A stretch of 64,000 nucleotides of DNA from Actinomadura luteofluorescens (lineage in GTDB: Bacteria > Actinomycetota > Actinomycetes > Streptosporangiales > Streptosporangiaceae). Shown here piece by piece: positions 27,704 to 36,649 of the stretch. Below the pieces are notes generated by a model, which had not been told where the DNA came from, did no database searches, and was given only the letters and a program-made list of their open reading frames with translations. The first letter of the stretch is position 1. Each line of letters starts with the position of its first letter. A program made the translations under genes and the position numbers. The stretch is taken from assembly GCF_013409365.1 (NCBI RefSeq), contig NZ_JACCBA010000001.1, positions 8,308,001 through 8,372,000 on the forward strand, given 5' to 3'.

Positions 27704-28138
27704 TCAGTTGATACTGAGACCGCCGTGCACGTCCCGGAGTTGTACGACCTTCTCGGCCGTCCCAGTGAAGACGTTGATAACGCCCTCGTCGTTTGCAGTT
27801 GCCTCCAGCCGGGCCTGCTGGAGGTGGCTGTTGACCTTGTCGAGGAGGTCGGGGTCCTCCTCCATGGCGTGCTGGAAGGCCGCCTCGAGATCGTCAGCGA
27901 ATCCAGGGTCCTCCTCGACTGCGCGGCGCAGAGCCTCTGCCAGCAGAGCGACTCGTCCGCCGTCGTCGGGGGCGGAGACGGCGCTGCTCAGCACCTCCTC
28001 GTCGGCAGGCCGTCCGCGGAAACGGTCGCGCACCTTGCGGCCGAACACGACGATGCCGTCCTTGACGGGCTGGCCGGTAAGTTCTACCGCCTTGCCAGCC
28101 GCCGCGGCGGCGATCGCCAGGGTCAATGGATCTGTCAT
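27704..28138 (-). CDS. Bell-like helical effector with C-terminal amyloid-type motif
   Basis: A 144-residue protein starting MTDPLTLAIAAAAAGKAVEL. The first 20 residues form a hydrophobic Ala-rich helix, then come amphipathic helices (KDGIVVFGRKVRDRFRGRPA, then VALLAEALRRAVEEDPGFAD and LEAAFQHAMEEDPDLLDKVN). The last 23 residues hold a beta-type motif: Asn122, Gly126, VVQLRDVHGG and final Asn144. This layout matches bacterial Bell-domain proteins, predicted to be membrane-targeting cell-death effectors triggered through an amyloid motif. AGGAG precedes ATG 28138. A matching motif is at the N-terminus of the divergent gene at 28468. Intact; the activity is inferred. Confidence 0.7.
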   Translation of the reverse strand: MTDPLTLAIAAAAAGKAVELTGQPVKDGIVVFGRKVRDRFRGRPADEEVLSSAVSAPDDGGRVALLAEALRRAVEEDPGFADDLEAAFQHAMEEDPDLLDKVNSHLQQARLEATANDEGVINVFTGTAEKVVQLRDVHGGLSIN

Positions 28139-28467
28139 CGATCACTCCTGAACACGAGGGACAGTCGATCGCCGCGCAGCCGGGGGATCAGCGCCTTGCT
28201 CTCCGATGAACATGGATCAAAGAACAGTACACCGTGCGTCCCCGCAATGCGTCAGGAATTCGGTCTGTTCCGACGTGAAGGATCTGGGTCGGCACACCGT
28301 TTCGCTCATATAACATAACATCTGCGATGCGCGTGCAGCGTCGGTAGGCGACCTTGGCTCGACTGGCTGGCAACTTTCGGTCACGTTGTCGAAAGTAGCC
28401 ACGCGATCTTGATTGTTGTGTTATCCCCTTCTGGGGTAGATAGGTCGGACGAGGTGGATGGGGCAGC
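28139..28467. promoter_or_regulatory. Shared intergenic region of the divergent amyloid-motif genes
   Basis: This 329-base, relatively AT-rich gap must hold both promoters. A short hairpin CCCCTTCTGGGG lies at about 28425. No operator or -35/-10 pair can be assigned with confidence. Confidence 0.4.
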
Positions 28468-28776
28468 GTGACTGATCTCGGTGCGAAAGTCGGAGAGGCG
28501 GCGTCCAAAAACGAGGCGTCGGGTGATGCAAGGAATCTCACCCAAATAGGCAGCGTGCATGGAAACGTGAACTTAAACTCCCGAATGCCGAACAATGCGA
28601 AATGGGTTCGTATATTTGCGCTTATTTCGGCGGCTATTATAATTTCGGGTTTCGGGTTTTTGCTTCGGGGCGAGGAGGGGCGCGTGGCTTCCACTAGGCA
28701 GCCTGGCGCGGCCCCCGCCCAGTGGATCGCCGGTCATCCCCACGCCGTCGACCGCTCAGCCGACGGCGTCGGTTAG
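28468..28776 (+). CDS. Membrane protein with N-terminal amyloid-type motif (first part of a frameshifted gene)
   Basis: Starts at GTG 28468. Residues 15-37 carry the motif: Asn15, Gly19, LTQIGSVHGN, Asn37. Over the same 23 positions the Bell-like protein at 27704 shares Asn, Gly, Ala, Gln, Val-His-Gly and final Asn. One membrane helix follows (VRIFALISAAIIISGFGFLL, about 47-66). The reading stops at 28776, but after a C-rich run near 28710 the +1 frame continues without a stop through a Pro/Ser/Thr linker into the SH3-like domain at 28898-29149. The full product would be about 227 residues: cytoplasmic motif, one helix, external domain. Confidence 0.6.
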   Translation: MTDLGAKVGEAASKNEASGDARNLTQIGSVHGNVNLNSRMPNNAKWVRIFALISAAIIISGFGFLLRGEEGRVASTRQPGAAPAQWIAGHPHAVDRSADGVG

Positions 28777-28897
28777 GAAGTCATCGGCCTCCCGCCAGCC
28801 CGAGCTGCCCGCCGTATCGCCCTCACCTGCGCCCACACGCCCATCGGGAGCGCAGAGCACACCACCGACCGTTCCGTCGGAACCGCCGATCAGTCAG

Positions 28898-29149
28898 TTG
28901 ACGACGGGGTGCCACTGGAAGGTCGTCGGCGCCCCCGCCAGGGGCACCGTCGGCGTCTATGAGGACCCAACCAGGACAAGCCACCGCGTGACCGGCAAGC
29001 CCAACGGCAAAATCGTCGGTGACTACTGCACCACCGTTCGCAACGCCGCGGAGAACATCACGTTCATAGCTGTCAAGACCGACTCAGCCGCCAACGGCAT
29101 TGGCTGGATGAACACCAAGGTCCTCACTCCCACCACCCAAACAGGCTGA
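28898..29149 (+). CDS. SH3-like extracytoplasmic domain (second part of the same gene)
   Basis: Residues TTGCHWKVVGAPARGTVGVY, then GKIVGDYCTTVRNAAEN and GIGWMNTKVL are typical of small bacterial SH3-like domains. Two Cys (in CHWK and YCTT) could form a disulfide outside the cell. The frame is open from about 28,710, so the ATG at 28898 is probably not the true start; the domain most likely belongs to the gene beginning at 28468. The domain is related to the tail of the broken gene at 7050-7865. If the frameshift is real, the domain is not made. Confidence 0.5.
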   Translation: MTTGCHWKVVGAPARGTVGVYEDPTRTSHRVTGKPNGKIVGDYCTTVRNAAENITFIAVKTDSAANGIGWMNTKVLTPTTQTG

Positions 29150-29768
29150 CCTCTCACCGGTGGGGTTCGCTTGACACAGCGGCCGACTCCCGCCCCAGGC
29201 CCGAACGAAGCCGCCTAAACAGCCGGGTTGCTACTCGAACGCGAGCCCGGCCACGCAGTGCGTAACACGTTCGGGGCCGCGGTCTATGCGCCAATTGGTA
29301 CCGGGCGTCTTCGAGAGACCTGTAGCCGCCGGAGTCTGCAACCATTGGATGAACCCGAACATGAGCCCGAGCGTGCGGCGTGCCGAATACTGCGTCACCA
29401 GCTTCGAGTTGCAGGTTCGGTGGACGTGATCGACGGCCCGACGGGCACGTCCTGGGTCCGATTTTTTTGCAGAAACAGGATTCACGCGGAGATCAACTTT
29501 TGCAGCACTCCAGTGGATTTGGCCAGGTCCTTTGGGTGGTCTCCCCGGGATACGTGCCACTCGTGGAAAGCAGGCACCGCAGCGCCGCGGCCGGAGCGCC
29601 GCGCGATCTTGCCGGGGGAGTAAGGCTCAGTACGGGGGAGGCACCGATCTTCGTGAAACATGGCGTGGGCGGTTGTTGCGCGGGGTGATCGCGGCGTTCT
29701 AGTCGCCGAGGTGGAACGCGGAATGTCCGACCGCGGAGCGTAATAGGCTGGCCCTCGACGGATACGCA
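29150..29768. other. Intergenic region with no recognisable gene
   Basis: Open frames on both strands here have no family-like pattern or good start sites. I see nothing else up to the hairpin at 29769. Confidence 0.4.
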
Positions 29769-29799
29769 CCCCTCGGCCAGACGACGCCTGGCCGAGGGG
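29769..29799 (-). terminator. Strong stem-loop terminator
   Basis: A perfect 12-base-pair stem (CCCCTCGGCCAG and its complement) with a seven-base loop ACGACGC. It lies 31 bases beyond the stop of the - strand gene at 29831 and is placed to end its transcript. No U-run follows, as is common in actinomycetes. Confidence 0.7.
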
Positions 29800-29830
29800 T
29801 CGGCAGCGGGAGCCTTTCCCGTTACTGCGC

Positions 29831-30205
29831 CTAAGCGATCTGATCGAGCATCTGAGGCAAGCTCGGCTCAGGCCGCCGACGCTGGATCGCGACAGGGCTG
29901 GTCGCCCGGATCCAGGACACGCCGACCTTGCTCGTGAGGGCCTCGGCATTGAGGGAACGGCCGTGTGCGACTGGACTGATGACGACACCGTCCAGCGGAT
30001 CCCTGAGGCCTGCGATCAGGAAGCTGGCCCTGCTACGGGTGGAGCGAGTCGTGTCCGCGCAGCTCGGTTCGCGAAGCCCGGACAGACTGCCGAGAGGACT
30101 GCGGGAGACCTCTGTGTCCCCGCTCGGGGCGGTGAGCGAGCCTCTGTGGAATCGCTGGCTACTCGTCCCGTAAGGGACGTGTGAGGTGCGTGCCAGAGCG
30201 TTCAT
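29831..30205 (-). CDS. Hypothetical protein, 124 residues
   Basis: Starts MNALARTSHVPYGTSSQRFH with GGAGGA spaced four bases before ATG 30205, and ends before a strong hairpin, so it looks like a real transcript. The protein is Ser/Arg/Pro-rich with a hydrophobic segment near residue 62 (ASFLIAGLRDPLDGVVISPV), ending PSLPQMLDQIA. No domain is recognised. It lies upstream of the peptidase/exporter locus on the opposite strand. A precursor peptide for that locus is conceivable, but it lacks a clear leader and core. Confidence 0.45.
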   Translation of the reverse strand: MNALARTSHVPYGTSSQRFHRGSLTAPSGDTEVSRSPLGSLSGLREPSCADTTRSTRSRASFLIAGLRDPLDGVVISPVAHGRSLNAEALTSKVGVSWIRATSPVAIQRRRPEPSLPQMLDQIA

Positions 30206-30563
30206 GGAATCCTCCGATCGTTTGCTGACGAGCCACAATGAAACCTTGGGAATTCAGGTTGTTAAATGAGGAGAACGTTCGCTGGGCACAACTGACCAGC
30301 AGTGCGATGCGGCTGCTGAGCGCTGAGGGCACCGCAGGGGATCCTGGCCCAAGGGTGTAGGCCTGGGGTGTTGCTGCTGGCTACTTGTACTGATTGGTAA
30401 GGAACACTCGCTGGCAGGCGGGTCCTGTAAGGAGAGGTTGGCTACCTATCACCCATCCAAAGATGGAAGGCAGGTGAACGCGGCGCCGCACGATGATCCC
30501 GGCTGGCCTCCCCGTCCCCGGAGCGGAGACAGCCATGTGGGGTACCCATGCTGGTCGCCGTCC
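30206..30563. other. Intergenic region
   Basis: Holds the upstream region of the - strand gene at 29831 and the downstream region of the one at 30564. No further gene is seen. Confidence 0.4.
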
Positions 30564-31229
30564 TCAAGTAGGAGGACGTTCGCCTGGCGTCTCTTGATCA
30601 CCGGATCCACTGTTTGCCCAGCTGAGGGTTCGGAGTCTGGCGACTGCCTGATCTCGGGTGAGGAGATCCAGGTTGTGGCAGGGCGGGTGCTGGGGGCCGT
30701 CGGTGGTGATGAAGTGAGTGGGGCCGTACGGCCAGGGTCCGTTCAACAGCGCGATGAGGTCTGTCGAAGGTTGATTTTCGAGTGTCTGGTGGACGACGTC
30801 AGCGTCGTCCCCTGGTGTCGCCAGCCAGAGCACTGGCGGTTGCTCCACCATGCCTGCGGCAGTGGTGGCGGAAGCCCTGCTCTCAAGGTGCTCGATCGCG
30901 TCTTCGAGGGTGTCGGTGATGTGCACGACGGGTGCCAGGTGTATCGGAACTGGGATGGAGGTGGCGCCGAGTAGGCGCTCCAGGTCGGGACGGGCGATGA
31001 CGACATCGCATCCCTCTGCGCCACGGGCCAGGGTGTCGACCAGCACGGTCCGAAGCAGACGCTGGGCGCCAGGGCCGATGACGCCGGCTCCCTGAGGGTG
31101 GCTGAAGGCTCGGGCCAAGAAGGGGTCAGGGGCAGATTCACCGCACGCGCACTGGTTCAGTCCCGGTGTGGTGAGGCGGATGAGCCACTGGATCATGGGT
31201 GAGTGGGTGGCCTTGCGTAGACGGTTCAT
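30564..31229 (-). CDS. Hypothetical protein related to the C-terminal domain of the 51033 product
   Basis: A 221-residue protein starting at ATG 31229 with GGAGCGAG just upstream. The core (about 50-190) runs GAQRLLRTVLVDTLARGAEG, DVVIARPDLERLLG, VVHITDTLEDAIEHLESRAS, VLWLATPGD and TDLIALLNGPWPYGPTHFIT. The order of strands and helices and the ARPDLERLLG block resemble the C-terminal half of the protein at 51033-52340 and parts of LysM/BTAD-type regulators. No DNA-binding or membrane domain is present here. Function unknown. Its last codons share a near-identical stretch of about 32 bases with 3951-3982. Confidence 0.55.
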   Translation of the reverse strand: MNRLRKATHSPMIQWLIRLTTPGLNQCACGESAPDPFLARAFSHPQGAGVIGPGAQRLLRTVLVDTLARGAEGCDVVIARPDLERLLGATSIPVPIHLAPVVHITDTLEDAIEHLESRASATTAAGMVEQPPVLWLATPGDDADVVHQTLENQPSTDLIALLNGPWPYGPTHFITTDGPQHPPCHNLDLLTRDQAVARLRTLSWANSGSGDQETPGERPPT

Positions 31230-31509
31230 TCTCGCTCCGGTCGATCGGCGGCGGGGCAACTTGATCAAACCGGGTTCTGCCAGCTCACAGGCCTGATTGA
31301 AACGCCTCATGTTGGTAAGTGACCAGGGTTCGGCGGCCCGATTTAGGGGTGCTGGTCTCTGGGAGACCGCCTTTGGCGGCAGCTCTGGGCAGTCCCAGCC
31401 GTGGTGGCGGGGCTGTCGGTGGTCACTTTGCTCGTTGACGCCAAACGCTCATCGGCCAGCTTGTAACGCTATTCACTCGTGTCGATACTCTCTGTCATGG
31501 GAGGTGTGA

Positions 31510-32505
31510 GTGAGTACTGAGCTCGAACAGATGGCCACCAGGCTGTTGAAGGGAATCGTCGCCGATGAGCTGCTCGTCCCTTACGGCCAACTGCTCAGCT
31601 CGGATGGGTGTCTGCCCTCCGAAGCCGCTGAGGTGCTCGGCGGCTCGCAAGTCGTCGAGGCGTTGAAGGAAACCGGGCTGGCCTACGTCATGCCGCTGGG
31701 GATGGCGGTTCCTGCGCGGCTCGTCGCCACCGCGCCGGACCTGGCCCTCCAAGGGGCGCTTGCCGCGCTTTCTCGCAAGCTGGTCGATGACCAGCAACGG
31801 CTGCTGGACGGTCAGCGGCGCATGGTCGACATGCACCCCTTTCCCGGCGTGATGGAAGGCCAGGCCGATCAACTGGTGCGGATCCTCACCGACCGCACCG
31901 AGATCACAGACACCTCGCGCTCACTGCTGGGAACCGCACGACGGCACTGGTTGACCTTGGAGAACTTCGCCATGGAACGGCCGCTGGAGGAACTGGCTGG
32001 AATGCCTCCCCTTCCCGCGTTCGAAGGAAACGTTTTGAGCCGGACCATCTACCAGGCGTCCTGTGCCGAACACCCCGTCGGCGCCAAGATCATCCGAATG
32101 CACGCTGAGGCCGGTGAAGAGGCCAGGATCCTGCCCGAGATCGGCATGAAGATGAAGCTGGCCGACGAGGCGGTGGCGCTGCTGCCGCTGACTCCGACCG
32201 GATTGCCCGGTGCCCTGCTGATCAAGTCACCGGTCATCGTCGCCGCCTTGCGTGAGTACTTCGAACTGCTGTGGCAGCGCGCGGTTCCGCTGGGACAGGC
32301 CGAGCCCCAGTTGCCTCTCAAGCCGATCCAGATGTCGATCCTGCGGATGCTGGCGCAGGGGATGACCGACGACGGGATCTCGCGGCGGATCGGGCTGAAG
32401 ACCAGCAGTGTGCGGCGCCACGTCAGCGCGATCAGCAAAGAGCTCGGCACCACCAGCCGTGTCGCTATGGGCGCTGCAGCCGCCCGCCGCGGCTGGGTCA
32501 AATAA
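31510..32505 (+). CDS. LuxR-type transcriptional regulator with PLD-like sensory region
   Basis: A 331-residue regulator. The N-terminal part is helical (TRLLKGIVADELLVPYGQLL, then QGALAALSRKLVDDQQRLLD). The middle (about 165-260) resembles the PLD-like/TrmB-type effector region: RTIYQASCAEHPVGAKIIRM, RILPEIGMKMKLADEAVALL, SPVIVAALREYFELLWQRAV. The C-terminus (about 272-331) is a LuxR-type HTH: LRMLAQGMTDDGISRRIGLK, then TSSVRRHVSAISKELGTTSR. GGAGG precedes GTG 31510. It is a paralog of the 35651 gene, and the pair brackets a peptidase and an exporter, so it probably controls that operon. Confidence 0.8.
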   Translation: MSTELEQMATRLLKGIVADELLVPYGQLLSSDGCLPSEAAEVLGGSQVVEALKETGLAYVMPLGMAVPARLVATAPDLALQGALAALSRKLVDDQQRLLDGQRRMVDMHPFPGVMEGQADQLVRILTDRTEITDTSRSLLGTARRHWLTLENFAMERPLEELAGMPPLPAFEGNVLSRTIYQASCAEHPVGAKIIRMHAEAGEEARILPEIGMKMKLADEAVALLPLTPTGLPGALLIKSPVIVAALREYFELLWQRAVPLGQAEPQLPLKPIQMSILRMLAQGMTDDGISRRIGLKTSSVRRHVSAISKELGTTSRVAMGAAAARRGWVK

Positions 32506-32531
32506 CACGATGCGTCTGGAGCACATCAGCG

Positions 32532-34328
32532 ATGCCCGACTACCTGGACTTCGTCCCCACCGAGCGCTTCCGCGGGCAAGTGGCCCTGTCCTCGGATGCC
32601 GAGACCGTGGCCTACTGCAGTAACGCCGGAGGGTCTTTCGACGTATGGACGATTCCGACCGTCGGCGGGGCACCGCGCCGGCTGACCCGGCTCGAAGGCC
32701 AGGCGGCGTGCCAGCTCGCATGGTGGCCGGATGACAAGGGCCTGGTCTTCACTGCCGACCGCAACGGCGATGAGCAGTACCGCATCTACCGCATCGGTAC
32801 TGATGGTGAGGAGCTCACTGAGATCAGCGCCGGTCCGGACTGTCAGCGAGTCTTGGCGGATATCCCATTCGGCGCGGAGGGCCGGTATCTCCTCTTCGCG
32901 GCCAACGACCGTGACCGCACTGTGCAGGACATTCTCGTCCGGGACCTGTCGGACGACACTGAACGCCGGATCGTTCCTCCGGACGGGGTCAACTTCACCC
33001 CTGCCAGCATGTCGCCTGACGGCCGGTGGCTGCTGGCGGCCGGCGTTCGGTCTAACACTGACGTCGCCATCTATCTCATCGACCTCACCGATCCCGACCT
33101 CGACGCCGTGTGCGTTACCGCTGAGCATGGGAGTGGCTACTTCGCCCCGGGACCGTGGACACTGGACTCGACCGCCTTCTACCTGTCCACCGACGTGTGG
33201 GGTGAGTTCACCGCCATTGGCCGGTACGCCCTGGGCGAGGCCTCGATGGAACGCATTACCAACGACGACTGGGACGTCGAGCACATCGAAGCCGTCGGCG
33301 AGATGCTCGTCTGGTCCCTCAACCATGGAGGACGTTCCGTGCTGCGCGCCACGCGGAACGGAACAGAACTGACGCTCGCGGGCCTCCCGCAGGGAGTCAT
33401 CGACGCGATCGCACTCAGCCCGGACGGGGAACAGATCGTCCTGGAGATCGACACTCCGAGACGACCCAGCGAGCTCGGGGTCCTCGACCCGGCGGGTGGG
33501 TTCCGGTATCTCACCGACACCCGGCCACCCGCAGTTCAGGTGATCGATCCAGTCGAGCCCGACCTGATCACCTACTCGTCCTCCGGCGGACGCCGCATAC
33601 ACGCTCTGCTCTACCGGCCGAGCACCTCAGGCCCGCATCCGGTCGTGCTCTCGGTCCACGGCGGTCCAGAAGCCCAGGAACGTCCCGAGTACGCCTATGC
33701 CGGCCTCTACCAGTACCTCCTTCATGAGGGCGTCGCGGTGCTGGCACCCAACATCGCCGGCTCCACGGGTTACGGCCTCACCCACCAAAAGCTCATATAC
33801 CGCGACTGGGGCGGGATCGATCTGGTCGACCTCGATCACGCGGTTCGCCACCTGACCACGCTTCCCGGCATTGACGTCGACCGCATCGCCGTCATGGGGG
33901 GCTCCTACGGAGGTTTCGCCGCCTTGTCCTGCCTGTCTCGGTTGCCCTATCGATGGGCGGCCGGGGTGTCGTTCTGCGGCCCCTCCAACCTGGTCACTCT
34001 CGCTCGGGCCTGCCCGCCCACCTGGCGGCCCACCGTCGACGCTGTTCTGGGCAATCCCGACACCGACATCGAACACCTCACCCGCCGGTCGCCGATCACC
34101 TACGCCGACGCCATCACCGCACCACTGCTGGTCCTCCAGGGCGCCCATGATCCGCGCGTTCCGCAGGACGAGTCCGACCAGATCGTCACCAGGCTTCGAG
34201 CACGCGGCATCGACGTGCGCTACGACATCTATCCCGATGAGGGCCATGGATTCAGCAACCGCACCAACGAGATCAAGGCCTACGGAGACATCGCCCAGTT
34301 CCTCCTCACACACCTGATGAGAAAGTAG
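32532..34328 (+). CDS. S9-family (prolyl oligopeptidase-like) peptidase
   Basis: A 598-residue serine peptidase. The N-terminal 350 residues form a beta-propeller, shown by repeated blocks such as [40 protein letters not shown] and [12 protein letters not shown]. The C-terminal alpha/beta hydrolase domain has the full triad: Ser458 in MGGSYGG, Asp540 in QGAHDPRVP and His572 in DEGHGFSNR. It has no signal peptide, so it acts in the cytoplasm on short peptides. It starts at ATG 32532, 26 bases after the regulator, and is followed by an exporter gene after eight bases. Peptide processing coupled to export is a reasonable inference. Confidence 0.88.
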   Translation: MPDYLDFVPTERFRGQVALSSDAETVAYCSNAGGSFDVWTIPTVGGAPRRLTRLEGQAACQLAWWPDDKGLVFTADRNGDEQYRIYRIGTDGEELTEISAGPDCQRVLADIPFGAEGRYLLFAANDRDRTVQDILVRDLSDDTERRIVPPDGVNFTPASMSPDGRWLLAAGVRSNTDVAIYLIDLTDPDLDAVCVTAEHGSGYFAPGPWTLDSTAFYLSTDVWGEFTAIGRYALGEASMERITNDDWDVEHIEAVGEMLVWSLNHGGRSVLRATRNGTELTLAGLPQGVIDAIALSPDGEQIVLEIDTPRRPSELGVLDPAGGFRYLTDTRPPAVQVIDPVEPDLITYSSSGGRRIHALLYRPSTSGPHPVVLSVHGGPEAQERPEYAYAGLYQYLLHEGVAVLAPNIAGSTGYGLTHQKLIYRDWGGIDLVDLDHAVRHLTTLPGIDVDRIAVMGGSYGGFAALSCLSRLPYRWAAGVSFCGPSNLVTLARACPPTWRPTVDAVLGNPDTDIEHLTRRSPITYADAITAPLLVLQGAHDPRVPQDESDQIVTRLRARGIDVRYDIYPDEGHGFSNRTNEIKAYGDIAQFLLTHLMRK

Positions 34329-34336
34329 AAGGCTCA

Positions 34337-35641
34337 GTGTCGGGATTCCTATCGCCACTCACCTTGTTCCGAGACCCGTCCGTGGCGCCCCTGTTCATCT
34401 CCCGCATCGTCTCCAGCGCGAGCGTCGGGTTCGGACAACTCGCCCTGGCCTGGGGCGTCATGGATCTGGGCTATGGCGCGCGAGGCCTGTCGTTAGTCAT
34501 GGCCTGCAACGCGTTCCCAGCCCTGCTCATCATCTGCGGCGGAGTCGCGGGGGACCGCTTCCGCCGGCACTACGTCCTCATGGGAGCCGAGACGTTGGCC
34601 TGCCTTTCCTGGCTGGCGATCGGCGCCGCGCTTTTCACCGGTAGAGCGCCCCTGGCGCTGCTGTGTGTGCTGGCCGCCGTCGGCGGCGTCGCGACCGCAC
34701 TGTTCCTGCCCACGCTCCGCGGCATCATCGCCGACCTCCTCGACTCACCGAACCGGCCGGCCGGCAATGCGCTGATCAACCAGACCCAGTCGATAGGCCT
34801 GCTCATCGGGCTCGTCTCGTCCGGGGCCATGGTCACTGCGGTCGGCCCAGCATGGTCTGCCTCGATGCGAGGTGTCCTGTGCGGGCTCAGCGTCGTACTG
34901 CTCAGCCGCCTAGCGACTTCTCGTCCCAGCGAACCCGGCACAGGACCCCTGCGAGACCTACGGAACGGATGGCGCGAGTTCGGAGCACGCCCATGGGTGT
35001 GGATCATGACCTTGCAGTACACGGCGATCACCACTGCGGTGGTCTGCTACACCAAGATCGCCGGTCCGCTCTACGCCACCGACGGGCATGGCGGCGCTTG
35101 GTCTTGGGGAATCATCAGTGCCTGCGAACCTCTCGGGGCCGTGATGGGTGCGTTGGTCGGCGCCCGCTGGCGTCCCGGCTGGCCCATGTCGGCGGCCGCG
35201 CTACTGCCCGTGTCCGTCGCGTTTCCCATGCTCCTCATGGGAAGCGGAGCCCCCTGGCCGTTGATCGCCGCAGCAGCAGTCGTGCCCGGAGTACTCCAAG
35301 CCGTTTACTACGTCCTGTGGGCGACTGCTCTACAGGAGCGGATAGCGCTGGACGTACTAGTCCGTGTCAACAGCTGGAACATGGTTGCCAGCTACCTTCT
35401 CATGCCACTGATCATGCTGGTGTCCGGACGATTGGCGACCATTCTAGGTGCCGAGGCGCTCGCGTTCTGGTCGGGGACGACGGCGATCATAGCAACCCTA
35501 TACGCGCTGATCTGGCTCCGATTTATCGCTTGGCGGGAGAATCCTTCGGAGATCGAAACAAAAAGGCTATGGCGTAAGCAAACCAGCTCTGCTTCCAGCG
35601 AAGAAGCGGGTTCAGATATCGGCTCAAACACTCAACCTTAG
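34337..35641 (+). CDS. MFS transporter (efflux type)
   Basis: A 434-residue major facilitator protein with about 12 membrane helices. It has the MFS_3-type layout: FISRIVSSASVGFGQLALAW, the loop GVAGDRFRRHYVLMGAE in motif A position, RAPLALLCVLAAVGGVATAL and NRPAGNALINQTQSIGLLIG. Such proteins export drugs, siderophores or peptides. Start GTG 34337 lies eight bases after the peptidase stop, and a LuxR-type gene follows after nine bases, so the three are probably one transcript. The substrate is unknown. Confidence 0.82.
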   Translation: MSGFLSPLTLFRDPSVAPLFISRIVSSASVGFGQLALAWGVMDLGYGARGLSLVMACNAFPALLIICGGVAGDRFRRHYVLMGAETLACLSWLAIGAALFTGRAPLALLCVLAAVGGVATALFLPTLRGIIADLLDSPNRPAGNALINQTQSIGLLIGLVSSGAMVTAVGPAWSASMRGVLCGLSVVLLSRLATSRPSEPGTGPLRDLRNGWREFGARPWVWIMTLQYTAITTAVVCYTKIAGPLYATDGHGGAWSWGIISACEPLGAVMGALVGARWRPGWPMSAAALLPVSVAFPMLLMGSGAPWPLIAAAAVVPGVLQAVYYVLWATALQERIALDVLVRVNSWNMVASYLLMPLIMLVSGRLATILGAEALAFWSGTTAIIATLYALIWLRFIAWRENPSEIETKRLWRKQTSSASSEEAGSDIGSNTQP

Positions 35642-35650
35642 GCATGCTTC

Positions 35651-36649
35651 ATGCGCTCTCTCGAAGAGAAGACCGTTCGACTGCTTGGCGGAGTCGTTGA
35701 AGCGCAGACTCTTCGTCTGTATATCCGACTCCTCGTCGCAGACGGCTGTCCGGTGGATGAGGCCGCGGACCTCCTCGGAGGCGCAGAAGAGGTAGAGACC
35801 TTGCTCCAGGCCGGAATGGCACAGGTCTGCGAACCGGCAGTCGACTTGCCGACTCGCCTGGTGCCCGTTCCGATGGACGTGGTCCTGCAGCACACGCTCG
35901 TCGGTCTCGCTCGGAAGGCGCTGGCCGACTATGAAAGGCTTCTGGGCGGTTACCAGCGCATGTGTGCCCTCGCTTCTTCCACACGCGAAGAGCCGGACAC
36001 GTCGGTTGGGCAGTTGGCACAGCTCATCACCGACGCCGATGAAGTCAGCAGACTGACCAGCACGCTCCTAGGCTCAGTCCAGCGCGAATGGTTGACCCTG
36101 AGCAACCACGCGCCGGCAGAACCAATGGATGGAGCCGGTATCACTGCGACTCCCTCTCCAGTTGGTCGCGGTGCTCGATGTAGAGCCATCTACGACGGCG
36201 ATCTCCTGGCGGAGACAGTCGCGCGCGACAAGATGGAATCGATAGCCGAGACCGGCATCGAAGTTCGGATCCTTCCACGTATTCGCATGAGTCTGGGGCT
36301 CGCCGACGAGGGGGTTGCGCTCCTTCCCCTCACCTCCTCCGAAACGGCCGGTGTGCTGCTCGTTCAGTCCTCGGTGATCGTGGGCGCCCTCTGGGAGTAC
36401 TTCGAGCTACTCTGGGAGAGGGCAATTCCATACGGGGGAAGTGGGGCCAACAGAAAAGGTTTACCGGAGATCCACATAAAAATCTTGCGCCTTCTGGTCC
36501 AGGGGTTGTCAGACGACGCCATCGCGCAACAGGTGAATCTGAGCCTGACCACGGTCCGTCGCCACATCAAGGCACTTCGAGAGAATCTCGACATCAGAAC
36601 ACGTTTCCAGCTCGGCGTGATCGCCGTCCAGCACGGCCTGGTGGACTGA
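35651..36649 (+). CDS. LuxR-type transcriptional regulator, paralog of 31510
   Basis: A 332-residue regulator that aligns along its length with the one at 31510: VRLLGGVVEAQTLRLYIRLL, VDEAADLLGGAEEVETLLQA, SVQREWLTLSNHAP, VEVR-type middle IEVRILPRIRMSLGLADEGV and SVIVGALWEYFELLWERAIP. The C-terminal HTH reads LRLLVQGLSDDAIAQQVNLS then LTTVRRHIKALRENLDIRTR. It closes the peptidase/MFS operon. Two diverged paralogs in one locus may respond to different signals or oppose one another. Confidence 0.8.
   Translation: MRSLEEKTVRLLGGVVEAQTLRLYIRLLVADGCPVDEAADLLGGAEEVETLLQAGMAQVCEPAVDLPTRLVPVPMDVVLQHTLVGLARKALADYERLLGGYQRMCALASSTREEPDTSVGQLAQLITDADEVSRLTSTLLGSVQREWLTLSNHAPAEPMDGAGITATPSPVGRGARCRAIYDGDLLAETVARDKMESIAETGIEVRILPRIRMSLGLADEGVALLPLTSSETAGVLLVQSSVIVGALWEYFELLWERAIPYGGSGANRKGLPEIHIKILRLLVQGLSDDAIAQQVNLSLTTVRRHIKALRENLDIRTRFQLGVIAVQHGLVD

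Noticed and set aside
29831..30205. RiPP precursor for the peptidase/exporter locus
   Set aside because: At 124 residues with Ser/Arg/Pro-rich composition, no leader/core border, no Cys-rich or Gly-Gly cleavage site and no modification enzyme nearby, it does not look like a known precursor type. Kept only as a hypothetical gene.
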